Source: Pisolithus tinctorius (lineage: Eukaryota; Basidiomycota; Agaricomycetes; Boletales; Pisolithaceae). From it: a DNA stretch of 64,000 nucleotides. The stretch covers positions 1,364,001 through 1,428,000 of the forward strand of contig JANFAH010000010.1 of the NCBI GenBank assembly GCA_024663395.1, given 5' to 3'. A program made the position numbers and the translations under genes. Of the stretch, positions 1 to 10,491 are shown piece by piece (positions within the stretch are counted from its first letter, which is position 1; every line of letters begins with the position of its first letter). Below the pieces are notes generated by a model. The model saw nothing but the letters and a program-made list of their open reading frames with translations. It had not been told where the DNA came from and did no database searches.

Positions 1-1200
1 TGTCAGATGGTATGCTTTGATTCTTTTTTTTTGCCAGCTGTCTATGATGTGTTGAATTGGTTGGTCATAGGAACCCATCAAACATTGCTGCACTTCTATC
101 TCCATCCCTACATTGTCCACATCACAACAGCATCCACTGAAGGAACTTGCAGAACATGGCATTGGTAAATTCTCTCCTTGATGCTGCTTTAATCTGAAAC
201 TTATGTTTACAGGTTGTGTAATTGTCTTTGAATACTTATTTTTCCAGTTGCAGGTCAAGGATAGGGGTCATATAACAAAGGATTTGCAGCAGGATCTGAC
301 AGTGATTGTCCAAAAATATCAGAAATCAGGTGTACAAGAAATTGTTAATGCATGCATTGCAGAAGCCTTCCAGCAGCATGGTGAAAGGCTGGATGATTTA
401 TGCCCCATGCTTGTGGGTATAGCACAGGCAAACCAGATGTGTGAGACATATTCTTTACCACAATGATGGAAGTCCTATTTGAATTGTCCACAGCAAAGAA
501 ATTCCTGGAATGAACAAAAGTGAAGTTTAGCTCTTATGTGCTTCACTATTCTTGGTGAGTCCCTCAGTTTCCATCTGCTAGCCAATATGAAGATTTGATT
601 TGCAGCATCCCAATGCCTACCAGTGTCTTTTTGTGAAATCCCCTATTGCTGTGGAGAATCATGTGAAATTAGGAACCTGCTTGTTATTTTGTACATTCAT
701 GTCTTCTCATATGCTTCTGTGCAACCTTCAAATTTGAGACCTTTGGGAATTCATGCTTCCTTTGTATAATCCCATAAAGATTGCTGGAATATAGCAATTT
801 ATACATCATTTTCCCCAGTCCCATATACATCCAAACTGCCACCAGAATGTCACATTTCTCACAAATTTGTCCAGCGGTATTAACTTTTGAATCACAAAAC
901 ATCCATGTGCATACTCTTAAAAGGGGATATTCACTATTCATGGAGTTATTATTCTGAGATATTTTCAGCAAGCAAACTGTGGATAAAGCCAGAAGGCCAA
1001 TGAAGTCTATGTATGATCAAATAAGAGTAGCATGTTGGGGTATGGGACTATTGCTTATCATCAATTTGTATTGTATGTTCAATATTCAATCTCCACTGCA
1101 ACATGTCTAGTGTAGGTACCATATGCTATTCACACTGTTGTAAGACATAGAGATAAAGCTTATTCACAATATTTTCTGAGCACATAAAGCATTGTGTGCA
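1..1200. other. No recognisable gene; short AT-rich ORFs only
   Basis: This stretch holds no gene I can name. The longest plus-strand frame is an 87-codon ORF at 203-466 whose C-terminal half is hydrophilic and probably helical; a pyrimidine-rich tract ending in CAG lies just inside it near 245, so it could be a degraded exon. A 95-codon minus-strand frame at 684-971 contains two Cys-x2-Cys-like spacings but matches no family I recognise. Both could be chance frames in decayed transposon sequence. Confidence 0.3.
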
Positions 1201-1204
1201 CTGA

Positions 1205-1710
1205 ATGCTGAAACCCCAAGATGACTACTTGCTCAGGAGGAAATTCTTGCTGGGACTAGCACACCCAATAGTTAAGAGTGTCAGTATCTTTGAAGTTTGC
1301 AGAATATCAGCTGAGCACTCAACAGTCAAGGAAATCCTTGAAGAGGAATGTTGCATGGAAATGGTGCAGGAGGCCATAAGCATGCACATGAGAATGAGCC
1401 ATGCTGGCTTTGGTGGGAAGCCTCCCAGGGATGAAGTGGTTCACACCCACACAGCAAGAGGAGTGATCAAGACTCTTCACTAATGAAAACTTTAAATACA
1501 TAAATGAAGGCAATACCATTCATTGAAGAAAGACAAATCTTCTGATGATAAGCAACAGATTCCTGAGGAAGGATAGTGCAGACCAGCAATCTTGTCAATG
1601 AGAACAGGATCACTTGTATGGTAGGGGGAAACAACCCCAGAACTTCCTAGGAGGGATCACCTGCTTCAATTGCAACAAGGAGGGCCATATGGCTCCTGAT
1701 TGCCCCTTTC
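1205..1710 (+). pseudogene. Ty3/gypsy gag fragment with CCHC zinc knuckle
   Basis: The frame at 1205-1483 is a diverged copy of the capsid-end segment at 39771-40082 in gypsy element 3; both share the order RRKFLxGLxHxIxKSxxFE then EHSxxxEIL then MHMRxSH. About 180 bases downstream, after frame changes, positions 1662-1703 encode a nucleic-acid-binding knuckle of the form C-x2-C-x4-H-x4-C (CFNCNKEGHMAPDC). The knuckle normally sits at the C-terminus of Gag, so the order is right. No protease or reverse transcriptase follows, so this is a gag-only relic. Stops and frameshifts make it non-functional. Confidence 0.7.
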
Positions 1711-1800
1711 CTCAAAAGGATAAAGGCAAAAGTGCAACAAATCTGTGACTGTTCATGGTCAATGTCCAAGAGGGCACACAATATGAGCATCCACATGTTA

Positions 1801-1948
1801 CTGCTTGATGGTCAAATGGGTAGTGTAAAGTATTGTACTGAGATGCCTGCACAGAAATGAAAGACTAAAGGGAAAGGACTTGGGCAAAAAACTGAAGGTT
1901 TTTCCAGCCCTTGGCTATGACCTGAGGATGTCCTCAAGCTGAGCTGTG
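1801..1948 (+). repeat. 148-bp direct repeat, copy 1
   Basis: This block is repeated at 2227-2374 with scattered substitutions, mainly transitions. The two copies are 426 bases apart start to start. The DNA between them (1949-2226) contains no identified gene. Possible sources are a tandem duplication or two short LTR-like ends; neither TG...CA ends nor a target duplication could be assigned. Confidence 0.7.
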
Positions 1949-2226
1949 TGGGAGGGCTGGGTGCTGAACAGGTCAGCTTTGAGAGGGCATCTGTCAAGCT
2001 CAAAGCATCAGGCAAACAGACTGGACACAGGCTGCTTTGCATGGGCTGTGAGAGGGAGTGGTGGGTGGGTGCAAAACAAAGGCAGAGAGTGAGTGGACCA
2101 ACTTTGCTTGGGGAGTGAGGTGAGTGGCAGGAGCAAGAAAGGTGGCACCACCTTGCTTCCCACACCTAGACTATATTCTCAGTATTCTATGTGCCTCCAC
2201 TACTGAGAATCACCATCTATGCATTA

Positions 2227-2374
2227 CTGCTCAATGGTCAAATGGGTAGTGTAAAGTGTCATGCTGAAATGCTCATGTGGAAATGAAAGACTAAAGGGAA
2301 AGGACTTGGGTGACAAACTGAAGGTTTTTCTGGCCCTAGGCTATGGCCTGAAGATGTCCTTGAGCTGAGCTGTG
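2227..2374 (+). repeat. 148-bp direct repeat, copy 2
   Basis: Second copy of the block at 1801-1948, same orientation and same length with no large indel. Downstream sequence (2375-2453) leads into the 3' end of the minus-strand tyrosine recombinase and contains no gene. Confidence 0.7.
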
Positions 2375-2453
2375 GTATTCAAAAGGTAGGAGTTAGCAAC
2401 ACATCCAGCAAAGCTTGAGGCCCAAAAAGGGCAGGAGCTATGCTACTCACTGT

Positions 2454-3065
2454 TTAGCATACTGGTGGGAGTGTGTAGTGTTTGAATTTGTCTAGTATTA
2501 CTGGGTCTGATTGGAGAAAAGGCACTGGTATTAAGGCATGGTGGCAAAGGTAGAGCATGAAGGAATCTCCAGTCCACCTTCCCATTGTCTTGACCACATT
2601 GAAAGGAACTCCATTGAGTAGGTAGAATAGGGTTCCTCCAATGTGCAGGATATGCCCTTTCAGCAAGGGGATCTCTTTGTGAGCTTTGGAGATTGCTGTG
2701 ATCTTTGTTACCTCAGTTTTTGAGAGGGGACAAATACCTGTGGTCAGGTGATGCCAGGTGAACAAATGATCATGTTCATCAGCTGGGTTCAGACAGAGGT
2801 GGTTTTCTAGAGTGTGTAGGGGGTCTGTCATTGTTGAGGCTTGGTGTGGCATGCACTGGACTGTTTCTCCTTTGGGGTCACATTTCATGGTGGGGAGGTG
2901 GAATATTAGGATGGGGAGGCCATTGTGGTTGTGCATGAGTCTGTATCCTGCTCAGGTGATATGTTTGTTAGGCTCAAAGCCCCATATGGCAAGGACCATG
3001 AACTCGCTGAGTCTGGCTATGCAGTAAAAGGAGATTACTAAGCACACAAAAGTGGCTGCATCACA
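2454..3065 (-). pseudogene. Tyrosine recombinase, C-terminal catalytic half (split gene)
   Basis: On the minus strand this encodes the catalytic domain of a fungal tyrosine recombinase (phage-integrase fold, Crypton-like, DNA strand exchange). Visible landmarks in order are IARLSEF, corresponding to the first catalytic arginine, a spacer with FHLPTMKCDPKGE, the box GHILHIGGT where the family normally has H-x-x-R, and GVPFNVVKTMGRWTGDSF before the end. The second arginine is replaced by histidine, so the enzyme is probably dead. The N-terminal half lies at 7127-8111. The two halves are separated by the DNA element at 3066-7126. Removing that element and one ACA duplication rejoins the halves in frame at KDPCDAATFVCL, as expected for this family. 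Confidence 0.8.
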
Positions 3066-3655
3066 CACAGCAAGCACTTTACAATTTTCTTTGTACAAAC
3101 ATAGGGGAAAAAATCTTTGAAAAGATACTTTGTTTTATCTCATGTTTTCTGCTAAAACAACTGGCAATAATGTTGAATTTTGAAAGGTGTTTCTGACAGA
3201 AAACATGACACAGTGGATTTCCAATGTTTTATTGGCGAAAAACAATTACCATGACCCACCACCAAAAACCAAAAACAATCATCAAAAAAATTATTAGTAC
3301 TGTTTTCTACATGTTATGCAATACATTAATCAAATACTTTACCACAAAATAATTTAAACACATGGATCATTGAAGAACATGTAATGTTCCTAGAACATCA
3401 AAAGTAAATGATATATGTTTTGTATGTGATAATAATAGAAACATTTGGCCAAGTCTTTCAATGTTCACCTGAAAAAAAAACAGAACAGCAGTTCAATGTT
3501 TTCTCTAAAAACATGACATGCTAAACTACAATTTTTATGTACAAGAACATGATACTGAGAGCATGCCAAATGTTCTAGGTCAAATTACAGTATCTTATCT
3601 CCCAGAAAACATGATAAATAAATAATGTATTAAAATATCCTGTTCTACCACAGAA
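3066..3655 (+). repeat. Left long terminal inverted repeat of the 4.06-kb element
   Basis: Pairs with 6521-7126 in reverse complement. Conserved landmarks include the outer 38 bases, the AAAAACCAAAAACAATCATC block near 3266, and the AACATGATAAATAAA block near 3607, in mirrored order. The arms differ by substitutions and small indels, so the element is not recent. The arms are AT-rich and have no coding potential. Confidence 0.75.
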
Positions 3656-3713
3656 TAACTGTGAAGTAGGCATGTTATATGTAGAGGTGTTGTGAAGGTT
3701 CTGAGCTGTTTAG
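3607..3713 (+). repeat. Internal repeat block, second copy at 5113-5228
   Basis: About 107 bases, starting inside the left TIR and extending past it, recur in direct orientation at 5113-5228. A shorter piece recurs near 5390-5420. The block carries the motif GAACATGATAAATAAA and a stretch reading GTTATATGTAGAGGTGTTG. Such motif reiteration near the ends is typical of transposase-binding subterminal repeats in CACTA elements; that role is inference. Confidence 0.55.
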
Positions 3714-4436
3714 GTTCATTTGTGGGCATGACTGCCTTGTGCACAGATCCAAGTTTGTCTCTCTTTGACATTGTTTCATAGGTGACAAGCTGACCACTCC
3801 CTTCCAGTGTGCTTGACTTGTTTTTCCAATCTTTCAGCATCTCTGCCCTAGCTGCATCATCAGGCCTCTTGCTGCTCTGCTCTGCTGTGCACTTAGTCCC
3901 TCAGTAGCTTGTCAGCATACTGAGGTCTATCTACAGATTCCACAATTATATCCTAAAATAAAAGATGAAACACATAAAACAGTACAATGTATCACAATGA
4001 CTCATCCAGTTCTTCCAATGAGGACCATGGTGGGTCTGTCATGCACAAAATATCCTGTTTGACAGTTGTGGACAGACAAACATGACAATTTTACTCATTG
4101 AATTATTCCAATATGGCACAACATTCCAGGGGTGTTACAAATGTATACTAGGCATATTTAGGACATAACAATGCAATCTGCATGAGCCAATTTTTGTTAT
4201 ACTAAGTTTTTGAAATTTTGACCCAAAAATGTGGCCAGCCCCCAAAAGAATTTGTAAAAATCCTGGAAAAAGCGGAATAAGTAGCATTAGCCTAGTACAG
4301 TATGATTGCAATGTCAGGGTACAGCTGTCACACTAGTGAGGAGCAGAAAAAATTGAGCAAGTCTGAGGTTTGTGGTCATGTGAATTGCTGATCTTAGACA
4401 CAGGAATGCCCTTGAAAACCCACTGTAACATGCAAC

Positions 4437-4808
4437 ATGGCTGGTCTGCATAACCAGAGCTCAGCTGTTGTTGAAACAGGCAATGTATCATTCCCTGATA
4501 CACCCAAATCTGACAAGGATCAGCACACAAGCAAATGCATGAGGACACAATCTCATGCTCCCAGCCCTGAGGCAGAAGATGAAGAACTGGAGTGGAAATG
4601 CACCAATGTACTTGACAGTTTGAAGTTTACAGCCAGTGAGAGTGAGTCAGAGGATGAGCTTGAACATGGTGATGCCACATTCCAAGTCATGAGTGTTGGT
4701 GAGGCTGATCTCTGTGCTCAGTTGGTCAACCTTGCCATTAGTGCTGGTGATGACCCTCTTGGTGAGACTTGGTTACCTCTGAGAGAAGCAAAGTGTGCTG
4801 CCCAATGA
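4437..4808 (+). pseudogene. Degraded ORF inside the 4.06-kb DNA element
   Basis: This is the only sizeable frame in the element interior (123 codons). The N-terminus is Ser/Thr-rich, then comes an acidic stretch (residues about 40-80, rich in Glu, Asp and Ser), then LPLREAKCAAQ before a TGA. Past the stop the frame continues with lysine-rich RFPKEYKKGPDV, a motif I associate loosely with N-termini of mushroom transposon proteins. It could be the 5' remnant of the element's own transposase, but no DDE residues are visible and I cannot name the family. Confidence 0.35.
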
Positions 4809-5494
4809 AAGCAGTCACTCAGATTCCCCAAGGAATACAAGAAGGGTCCTGATGTCCATCAGCTCTCACAGAAAGCCATGACATTAATCCTACCTTGTAT
4901 AGGGTCAATAACATGTTACCACACCCTAAGTACCACATTCAATCTAACCAAAATTTTGGCCACCCTAAAAAGGCATGGGAAAAACTTTGGACCACTGTTT
5001 TTTGATGTATTTTCACCTGTAGCATCTGAATCAAGTGTTAGTTTGCCCCCAAAAAGTCATGGGAATCCAGAATCAAAATCATTGTGTTTGTCTGTCCACA
5101 ACTGTACCACAGAACATGATAAATAAATAGTGTAATAAAATATCAATATCCTGTTCCACCATGGAGCATTATAAACTGTGAAGTAAGCATGTTATATGTA
5201 GAGGTGTTGTGAAGGTTCTGAGCTGTACAGTTATTGTCAGACTGCTGCCTACTGCAAATACAGTGCTGAACTCCCCATTTCTTGCATGAACTGCCTTGTG
5301 CTCTTTCACTTTCAAAAGTGGACTGGGGACATTCATGAGTGGTGGGGGTGCTATCAGAGGCTACTCTTTCTCTCAACCATGGATTTTGGACTATCCTGTT
5401 CTACCACAGAACATTATAATGTGTGTCATCAATGTGTTGTTGCAAGAAAAAACAACAAAGGACACGGAATACTCAAGTATAAAAAGTCAGGTGG

Positions 5495-6399
5495 TGTCAT
5501 ATCCATGACTCTCGGACTCGGACTTGGCCCAGTCCGGACCCCTAGCCCCTAACTCCGGTCAACTCCGGTCCTAGTCCAGCCTAGAAAACCCAGTCCCGGC
5601 CCTAGATAACTCAACTCCGGCCTGCATAACTCAAGTCCGGTGTTTTACCCCTATCTCCGGTCCATTTCGGCCTCCCGGCCTTGCGCTGCTCCACCCCGGT
5701 CCTCCTAGGTCCATGTCCGGGTCACCCGGACATAACTCCGGTCTGTTTCCCTTTGTTTGTACTATATTTAGTCTAGCCCGTTCATCTGACTTTTGCTTAC
5801 TGTACAAATCCTGTGTCTGACCCCGGTATGCCGGTCACCCGGACTTTAGCTATTAGTCTCTGCACAGCCTCTGTGGCTATCCTCACTCTTGCTAATCATC
5901 TTGCTAATAGCTTATTCACAAGTCCGGCTTCATGTCCTTTACTCCGGACCGGCCTCATGTATTTAACCCCTGTACATACTTCGTAGCACCCTCAGTCAGA
6001 ATATCAATTAAGTATTACCCTCAACTCCTGTACTACACCCCGACACTACTCTATAGCTAAGGCCGAGCCTTAAGCTATCCCCGACCCCTGTCCCGGACCT
6101 CTCCCCGGCTTGCATAAGGGTACAGCACATAAGCTGAGACCAAGGGAGGTAGATCCAACCCCGGACCGGCTTCCCCTTGTGCGCATTCCAACACCGGTCG
6201 GTTTCCCACGCTACCGGTCTTGTTCCCACGCTCCCGGCCTTAAGTCCGGTCCTCCGGACTTAGCCCCTAACCTCCGGCCTCAACTCCGGTCCAACCGGAC
6301 TTGGCCCCTGTCTCTCGGCCTTGACTCTGGCCACTCGGACTCAGCCCCTGTCACCCGGTCTTGAAGCCCGGTCACCCGAGGGTAAACCCGTACTTCACA
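5495..6399. mobile_element. 905-bp solo LTR, TSD GGTGG
   Basis: The block starts TGTCAT and ends TTCACA (TG...CA). It is flanked by identical 5-bp duplications GGTGG at 5490-5494 and 6400-6404, the signature of LTR-retrotransposon integration followed by LTR-LTR recombination. Its composition contrasts with the AT-rich element around it: it is C-rich and full of TCCGG/ACCGG motifs, so CpG is still present and the insertion is younger than its host element. No internal coding sequence of this family was found in the window. Orientation was not assigned. Confidence 0.85.
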
Positions 6400-7126
6400 G
6401 GTGGCACATATCATGACTGACTGAGGTTTATTCCATGAGATAAGATCATGTGACAGCATGTGATGGGGTGGTTGAGCAAGGACAAGCAGTGATAGCATTG
6501 ATGGTTACAGATGCCACTTATCATGTTCTGTGGTACAACAGGACACTTTAATACATTCTTTATTTATCATGTTCTCTGGGAGACAAAACAGTGTGATTTG
6601 ATTGAAAATATTTAGCTTGTTAATATTGAATCTCAGTAGCATGTTTTTGCACATAACAAATATTGTTTTAAATGTCATTTTTATGAAGTAAACATTGAGC
6701 CAATAATCTGATGTTTTGTGGGTCAACATTGAAAGACTTGGTTAACAGTTATTAGTATTATCACATACAAATCATTTATCATTTACTTGTGATGTTCTAT
6801 GTAACATCACACATTCTCTAATGACTAGTGTGTTTAAATTATTTCATGTTACAACATTTGATTAATCAATTACATAACATGCAGAAAATAGTACTAATAT
6901 TTTTTTTGATGGTTGTTTTTGGTTTTTGGCAGTGGGTCATAGTAATTGTTTTTCACCAGCAAAACATTGGAAATCTACTGTGCCATGTTTTCTGTCAGAA
7001 AAGCCATTCAATACATAAGATTATTTCCACTTGTTCAAGTAGAGAGCATGTGATAAAATAGAGTATCTTTTAAAAGGATTTTTTTTTGCATGTTTGTGCA
7101 AAGAAAATTGTAAAATGCTTGCTGTG

Positions 7127-8111
7127 ACATGGGTCTTTGTGGTTGAATAGGCTGTGGAACACTGCTAAAATATCTACCATGAATGGAGCTCACCAAGGGT
7201 ATCATAGGTTAGCTAAAGAGCAAACTCTGGGAGTGCAGGAGACTCCTAATGGTAGATAGAAATGGGTCCAGTTTAACCCAGAGGAGCTCTGCTTGGAAAT
7301 GGTGAAAGGGGTGGAAGGAGGGGATTGGAGTTGGACAAAATGAATGGCATGGTGAAAAGAGTGGATAATGGTGTCTGGGGGTCATCTAGGAGTGCCTTCA
7401 TGAGGGCCTGTTGCTGTGTTTCATTTGCAGTCTTTGATACTTGCTGTCTTGCAGTCTGATTTCACTTCCATGTTATTGTGTACTGTAGACTCTACACTAC
7501 TGCCCAAAATTTGCTGACTAAGCTACCAAGAATGCGCCACAAAGTGAAGGTTAAATATCACTAATGTAAACCAAAGCAAAAATGCAATAGAAAAGATAAA
7601 ATGACCAAACCAGCTTAGTAGGGAGTACCTATTCCCTACAGCATTTGGGCATTTTTGGTGCAAGTCTTGTGGCACCTTCCAGTATTGCTTTTTACTCAGC
7701 TTTGTTTATGTTCCAGCTGCAACCATGCATGGTGTGCCAAGCTCTGGTTCCAGCTGCATAATTAGCCAGGTTTGAAGTTTGAGCCAGAGTGAGCACCAAG
7801 CTAGCCAGGAAAGCAGTGAGTGTGTTGGAGGAAGTTGGGCATCTGCCCTTGTCCAGGATATTGTTCAGGTTGTGAAAGACATGAAATACTAGAAGGCTTG
7901 TACCATATAGCTCCTTGGTGGAATCTGTCCATGAAGCTCTGATTACATTGGTTATCCTATCTACTGTGGTCTGTGCAAGGGGGGAGAGTGCTGTTGAATG
8001 AGGTGGGAGGTATGTGGGACACTGTAAGGTGAGTATGTCTTTGGCTAGGCAGTGGGGATGGAGGAGTGAAAAAGCAGGTGTGAGGTGGGGGTGGAAAGGC
8101 TTAGGTGCCAT
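7127..8111 (-). pseudogene. Tyrosine recombinase, N-terminal half (split gene)
   Basis: The minus-strand frame at 8111-7692 encodes the helical SAM-like core-binding domain: WTDSTKELYGTSLLVFH, later TAFLASL, then YAAGTRAWHTMHG, the typical order for mushroom tyrosine recombinases. A stop follows NKAE, but homology continues (KAILEGATRLAPK) until a TGTAGG-type LTR fragment intrudes at about 7641. The last recognisable segment before the 4.06-kb element is VDILAVFHSLFNHKDPC near 7130-7180, directly preceding the catalytic half at 3065. At least one stop and two insertions make it a pseudogene. Confidence 0.75.
7497..7641 (+). mobile_element. Fragment of the 350-bp TGTAGG/CCTACA LTR-like element
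   Basis: Matches the 3' half of the element at 40647-40996: both read TGCTGACTAAGC.ACCAA.AATGCG, then an A-rich stretch, then TTCCCTACA. The 5' half is absent here. A third copy lies inverted at 28273-28607. It interrupts the tyrosine-recombinase remnant. Confidence 0.6.
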
Positions 8112-8173
8112 TCACCCTGTGAATGTGAAGTCCAAGTTTTCGACTTTGGCTTCAGTTAAGAGGGTCATGTGAT

Positions 8174-9077
8174 ATGAACTATCATGTGCATCCACCTGAG
8201 GTACACAACCAACTATTGTCACATAGTTACTGTCATTGTCAAATGTCTGGCTCATCTGCAGGATCAACCTGCTTGTTGCACTTGCATGGCCTTATGATAA
8301 ACCCTATAGACCCATGGGATTCCCTGCCTCCCCCCAGGACCTGCAAGAAAGCTGTGGTATGGACAACAGAGGAGGAAGGTGCATTACTTGATTTCCTGGC
8401 CTCTCATCTTTCACAGGCTGGCAATGGAAATTTTAAGAAGGTTAAATGCAATGCCACAGCAGCCCACATGGCCAAGAATTATCCAGCTTAAAAAATCCTA
8501 CTATGCCATCACTGATCTTAAATTGGTGGCCTCTGGCTTTGCTTATGATGAAAAGCACAGTGTGATGATCTTGCTGGACAATGCCAATCTTTGGGATCAA
8601 TATGTAAAGGTAATGTTTTTTTTTTCTTGTCAGATCATCCACTAACATCAAGTCAGGTGCACAAAGACACAGAGCTGTTTTGCAATTCTGGGTTCCCCCA
8701 TTTCATGAGCATAGAGCTCCTTCTCCCCTCACACAGCTGAGGTTGGTTTGCCTACTGGCCACACACCACTACCACACCTTCTACAGCCATGACCTTTGCC
8801 TTTGATACTCCTGCCTCTACTGCAGCCCCTGCCATTTCAACTATTCCTACCCTCCCTCCCTCCCTCTCCCTCCTTGACATGATGCACACTCTCAATGCAC
8901 ACTGTTGCAAGGATATGCAGTCCATAGATCAAAATTTCATCCCCTCTTTGCACCATCAAGCTTTTTGTCACATGTGTCAGCCAGGTCATCATCATCATCA
9001 GCCATCACCAGCATCAGCCACGGAAAGCCAAGTCCATTGCCATGTCTGAGGGTGGACCAAAGTGCTCTTGCCCCCCA
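8174..9077 (+). pseudogene. Myb/SANT-like DNA-binding protein, broken
   Basis: The first frame contains VVWTTEEEGALLDFLASHL...NATAAHMAKNYP, the start of a Myb/SANT-like domain. After a one-base frame change near 8487 it resumes as LKKSYYAITDLKLVASGFAYDE...LWDQYVK, the end of the same domain. The linker normally found between these parts is missing, so there is a deletion as well as a frameshift. A Pro/Ser-rich tail can be followed to about 9050. In PIF/Harbinger transposons a Myb-like protein is encoded next to the transposase and helps it reach DNA. The Harbinger transposase remnant at 10490-11140 faces this gene convergently, so I infer both come from one element. Confidence 0.6.
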
Positions 9078-9081
9078 TCGG

Positions 9082-10491
9082 TGTCACACACCAAAGGTGT
9101 TGTGGACATGGTTACAGCTGACTCTGCCTAACTCACCAATGAGTTGTGCACAATGCCCATGCCATGCAGAGGAAGACTAAAGCCCTCATGCATAGAAAGA
9201 CTGCTGGATGAGAGCAGTCATCCTGCACACAAGAACAAGTTGTCAGTGCTAAAGAGAAAGGAGGAAGCAAGTTAAGCACACATTAAAAGATTTTAGCCCC
9301 TGTGTACAGCATTCCAGTTTTTGTTGTATCTCCACCATTTCCAAAGATATTGACTGTGTTCTCACACTCACTTAAAGTGCTCAGCCACACAATTCTCCCT
9401 TCCAAATTTGGAGAGGATCCTCACACCCTACACATTTCTACAGCACTCCATCTGTCAGATGCTCATTTCACTAAGTCCATCAGAAATGGCTGCCTCTTTG
9501 TTGATCATCTTGCTTGTCTCATTTGCCAGAGACAGTGGCTACATATATCTGCCAGATGTTCCCACCAGCTTCCATCCTGAAGCCCCCTGGTTCATTCCAT
9601 TGCTGTCAGCCCTGTCCCATCCCATGCAGCTTGGTCAGTATGTTCTCCTTGTCAGTATGACTTCCAGAAGGACATTCTTTGGTTGCCTCAGGTCTGTCAC
9701 TCAGTTAGAAAGGTCTTATGTGGTTGTTTCAGTCTCCCCTCTTGATGAAGCATATGGATCATTCCTCCCTGCTCCCTGCACCATCTTTATTCCAATCTTA
9801 TCCATCATTCTTCCCACATTGTGACAGCTGCAGCATAATCTACTGTTCTCCAGCCTCCCTGATTGCATCCATGATGAGTATGACATGCATCTTGCCTTCT
9901 TACTGCAAGATCCAGCAGAAGACATTCCCCCTTCTCCTCCTCCATCAGAGCCCCATTCATGAAGCTTTTGTTAACTTTGCTGAGAGGATGAAAGGGTGGG
10001 AGATGCAATCACATATGCTCCCATTGCCCCACAGACCCCCAACACCCTAGCCCCTTTGATGCCTGACTCATGCCCTTCAATTCTGGAATTAATACTTCCC
10101 TATCTGGAAACACCATCCATCTGTCATGCCATCTTTCGATCTAGAGATGTCTCCACTGAGATCTGATTTGCATCACCACCCCCTAATGTGATATCAGTGC
10201 ACTTACTCAGTTTCTGATGTTATTTGACTCATTCTGTGATATTTTGACTGTCCTTGACTCATTTATTGCCAATACTTACCAATCCTCATTGCTTGCTTAC
10301 TTTTCATTTCTTGCTTACTCATCATGATTACTCAGTCCTTACTCATTACTTTCCAAGCATTTGTGCCATGTTTGTCATAGGCTGCACCTCCCCCCATACT
10401 ATATAAACCCCCATGTACTTAGCTACAACCCAAGTGAACCAGAAGCCATTCACTCAGCAGTCAGTTCAGTGTATATGAGTGTGAAACAATG
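9082..10491 (+). mobile_element. Long LTR copy A (TGTCACACACC family), 3' end uncertain
   Basis: It begins TGTCACACACCAAAGG like copies B (36435-38283), C (55251-57064) and D (59399-60635). A TATA box (TATATAAACCC) lies near 10400, about 1.32 kb in, the same offset as in B and C. The sequence after the TATA box is much shorter than in B and C, so the 3' end may be truncated; the last family-like bases are near 10480. The 5' flank is TCGG. It lies between the Myb/SANT and transposase parts of a Harbinger remnant. The embedded reading frame is interrupted in this copy. Confidence 0.65.
9302..9960 (+). pseudogene. U3-embedded ORF of LTR copy A, disrupted
   Basis: Two overlapping frames (9302-9580 and 9408-9824) together correspond to the continuous 220-codon frame in copy C (55444-56106). 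The one-base shift near 9475 is shared with copies B and D. A TGA near 9824 replaces the CGA arginine of copy B, after which homology resumes (QLQHNLLFSSLPD, ending SEPHS). Shared landmarks are VPTSFHPEA, SMTSRRTFFG and AYGSFLPAPC. The family is unknown to me. Confidence 0.5.

Larger units (their letters stand above)
3066..7126. mobile_element. 4.06-kb TIR DNA transposon, CACAG ends, 3-bp TSD (CACTA-like)
   Basis: The ends are inverted copies beginning CACAGCAAGCA and continuing into an inverted repeat of about 590-600 bp on each side (3066-3655 and 6521-7126). The flanks are ACA at 3063-3065 and ACA at 7127-7129, a 3-bp target duplication. Short CACNG-type ends with 3-bp duplications are typical of the CACTA (EnSpm) superfamily, so I infer a relative of it. 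The interior has one degraded ORF (4437-4808), further copies of the subterminal motif around GAACATGATAAATAAA (3607, 5113, 6560), and a nested solo LTR. It sits inside a tyrosine recombinase, whose reading frame is restored on paper when the element is removed. A 338-bp MITE at 45989-46326 has matching termini. Confidence 0.8.

Noticed and set aside
8604..8633. A possible intron in the Myb/SANT gene (GTAAAG...TTGTCAG)
   Set aside because: At 24-30 nt it is shorter than normal fungal introns, and the downstream frame is decayed.
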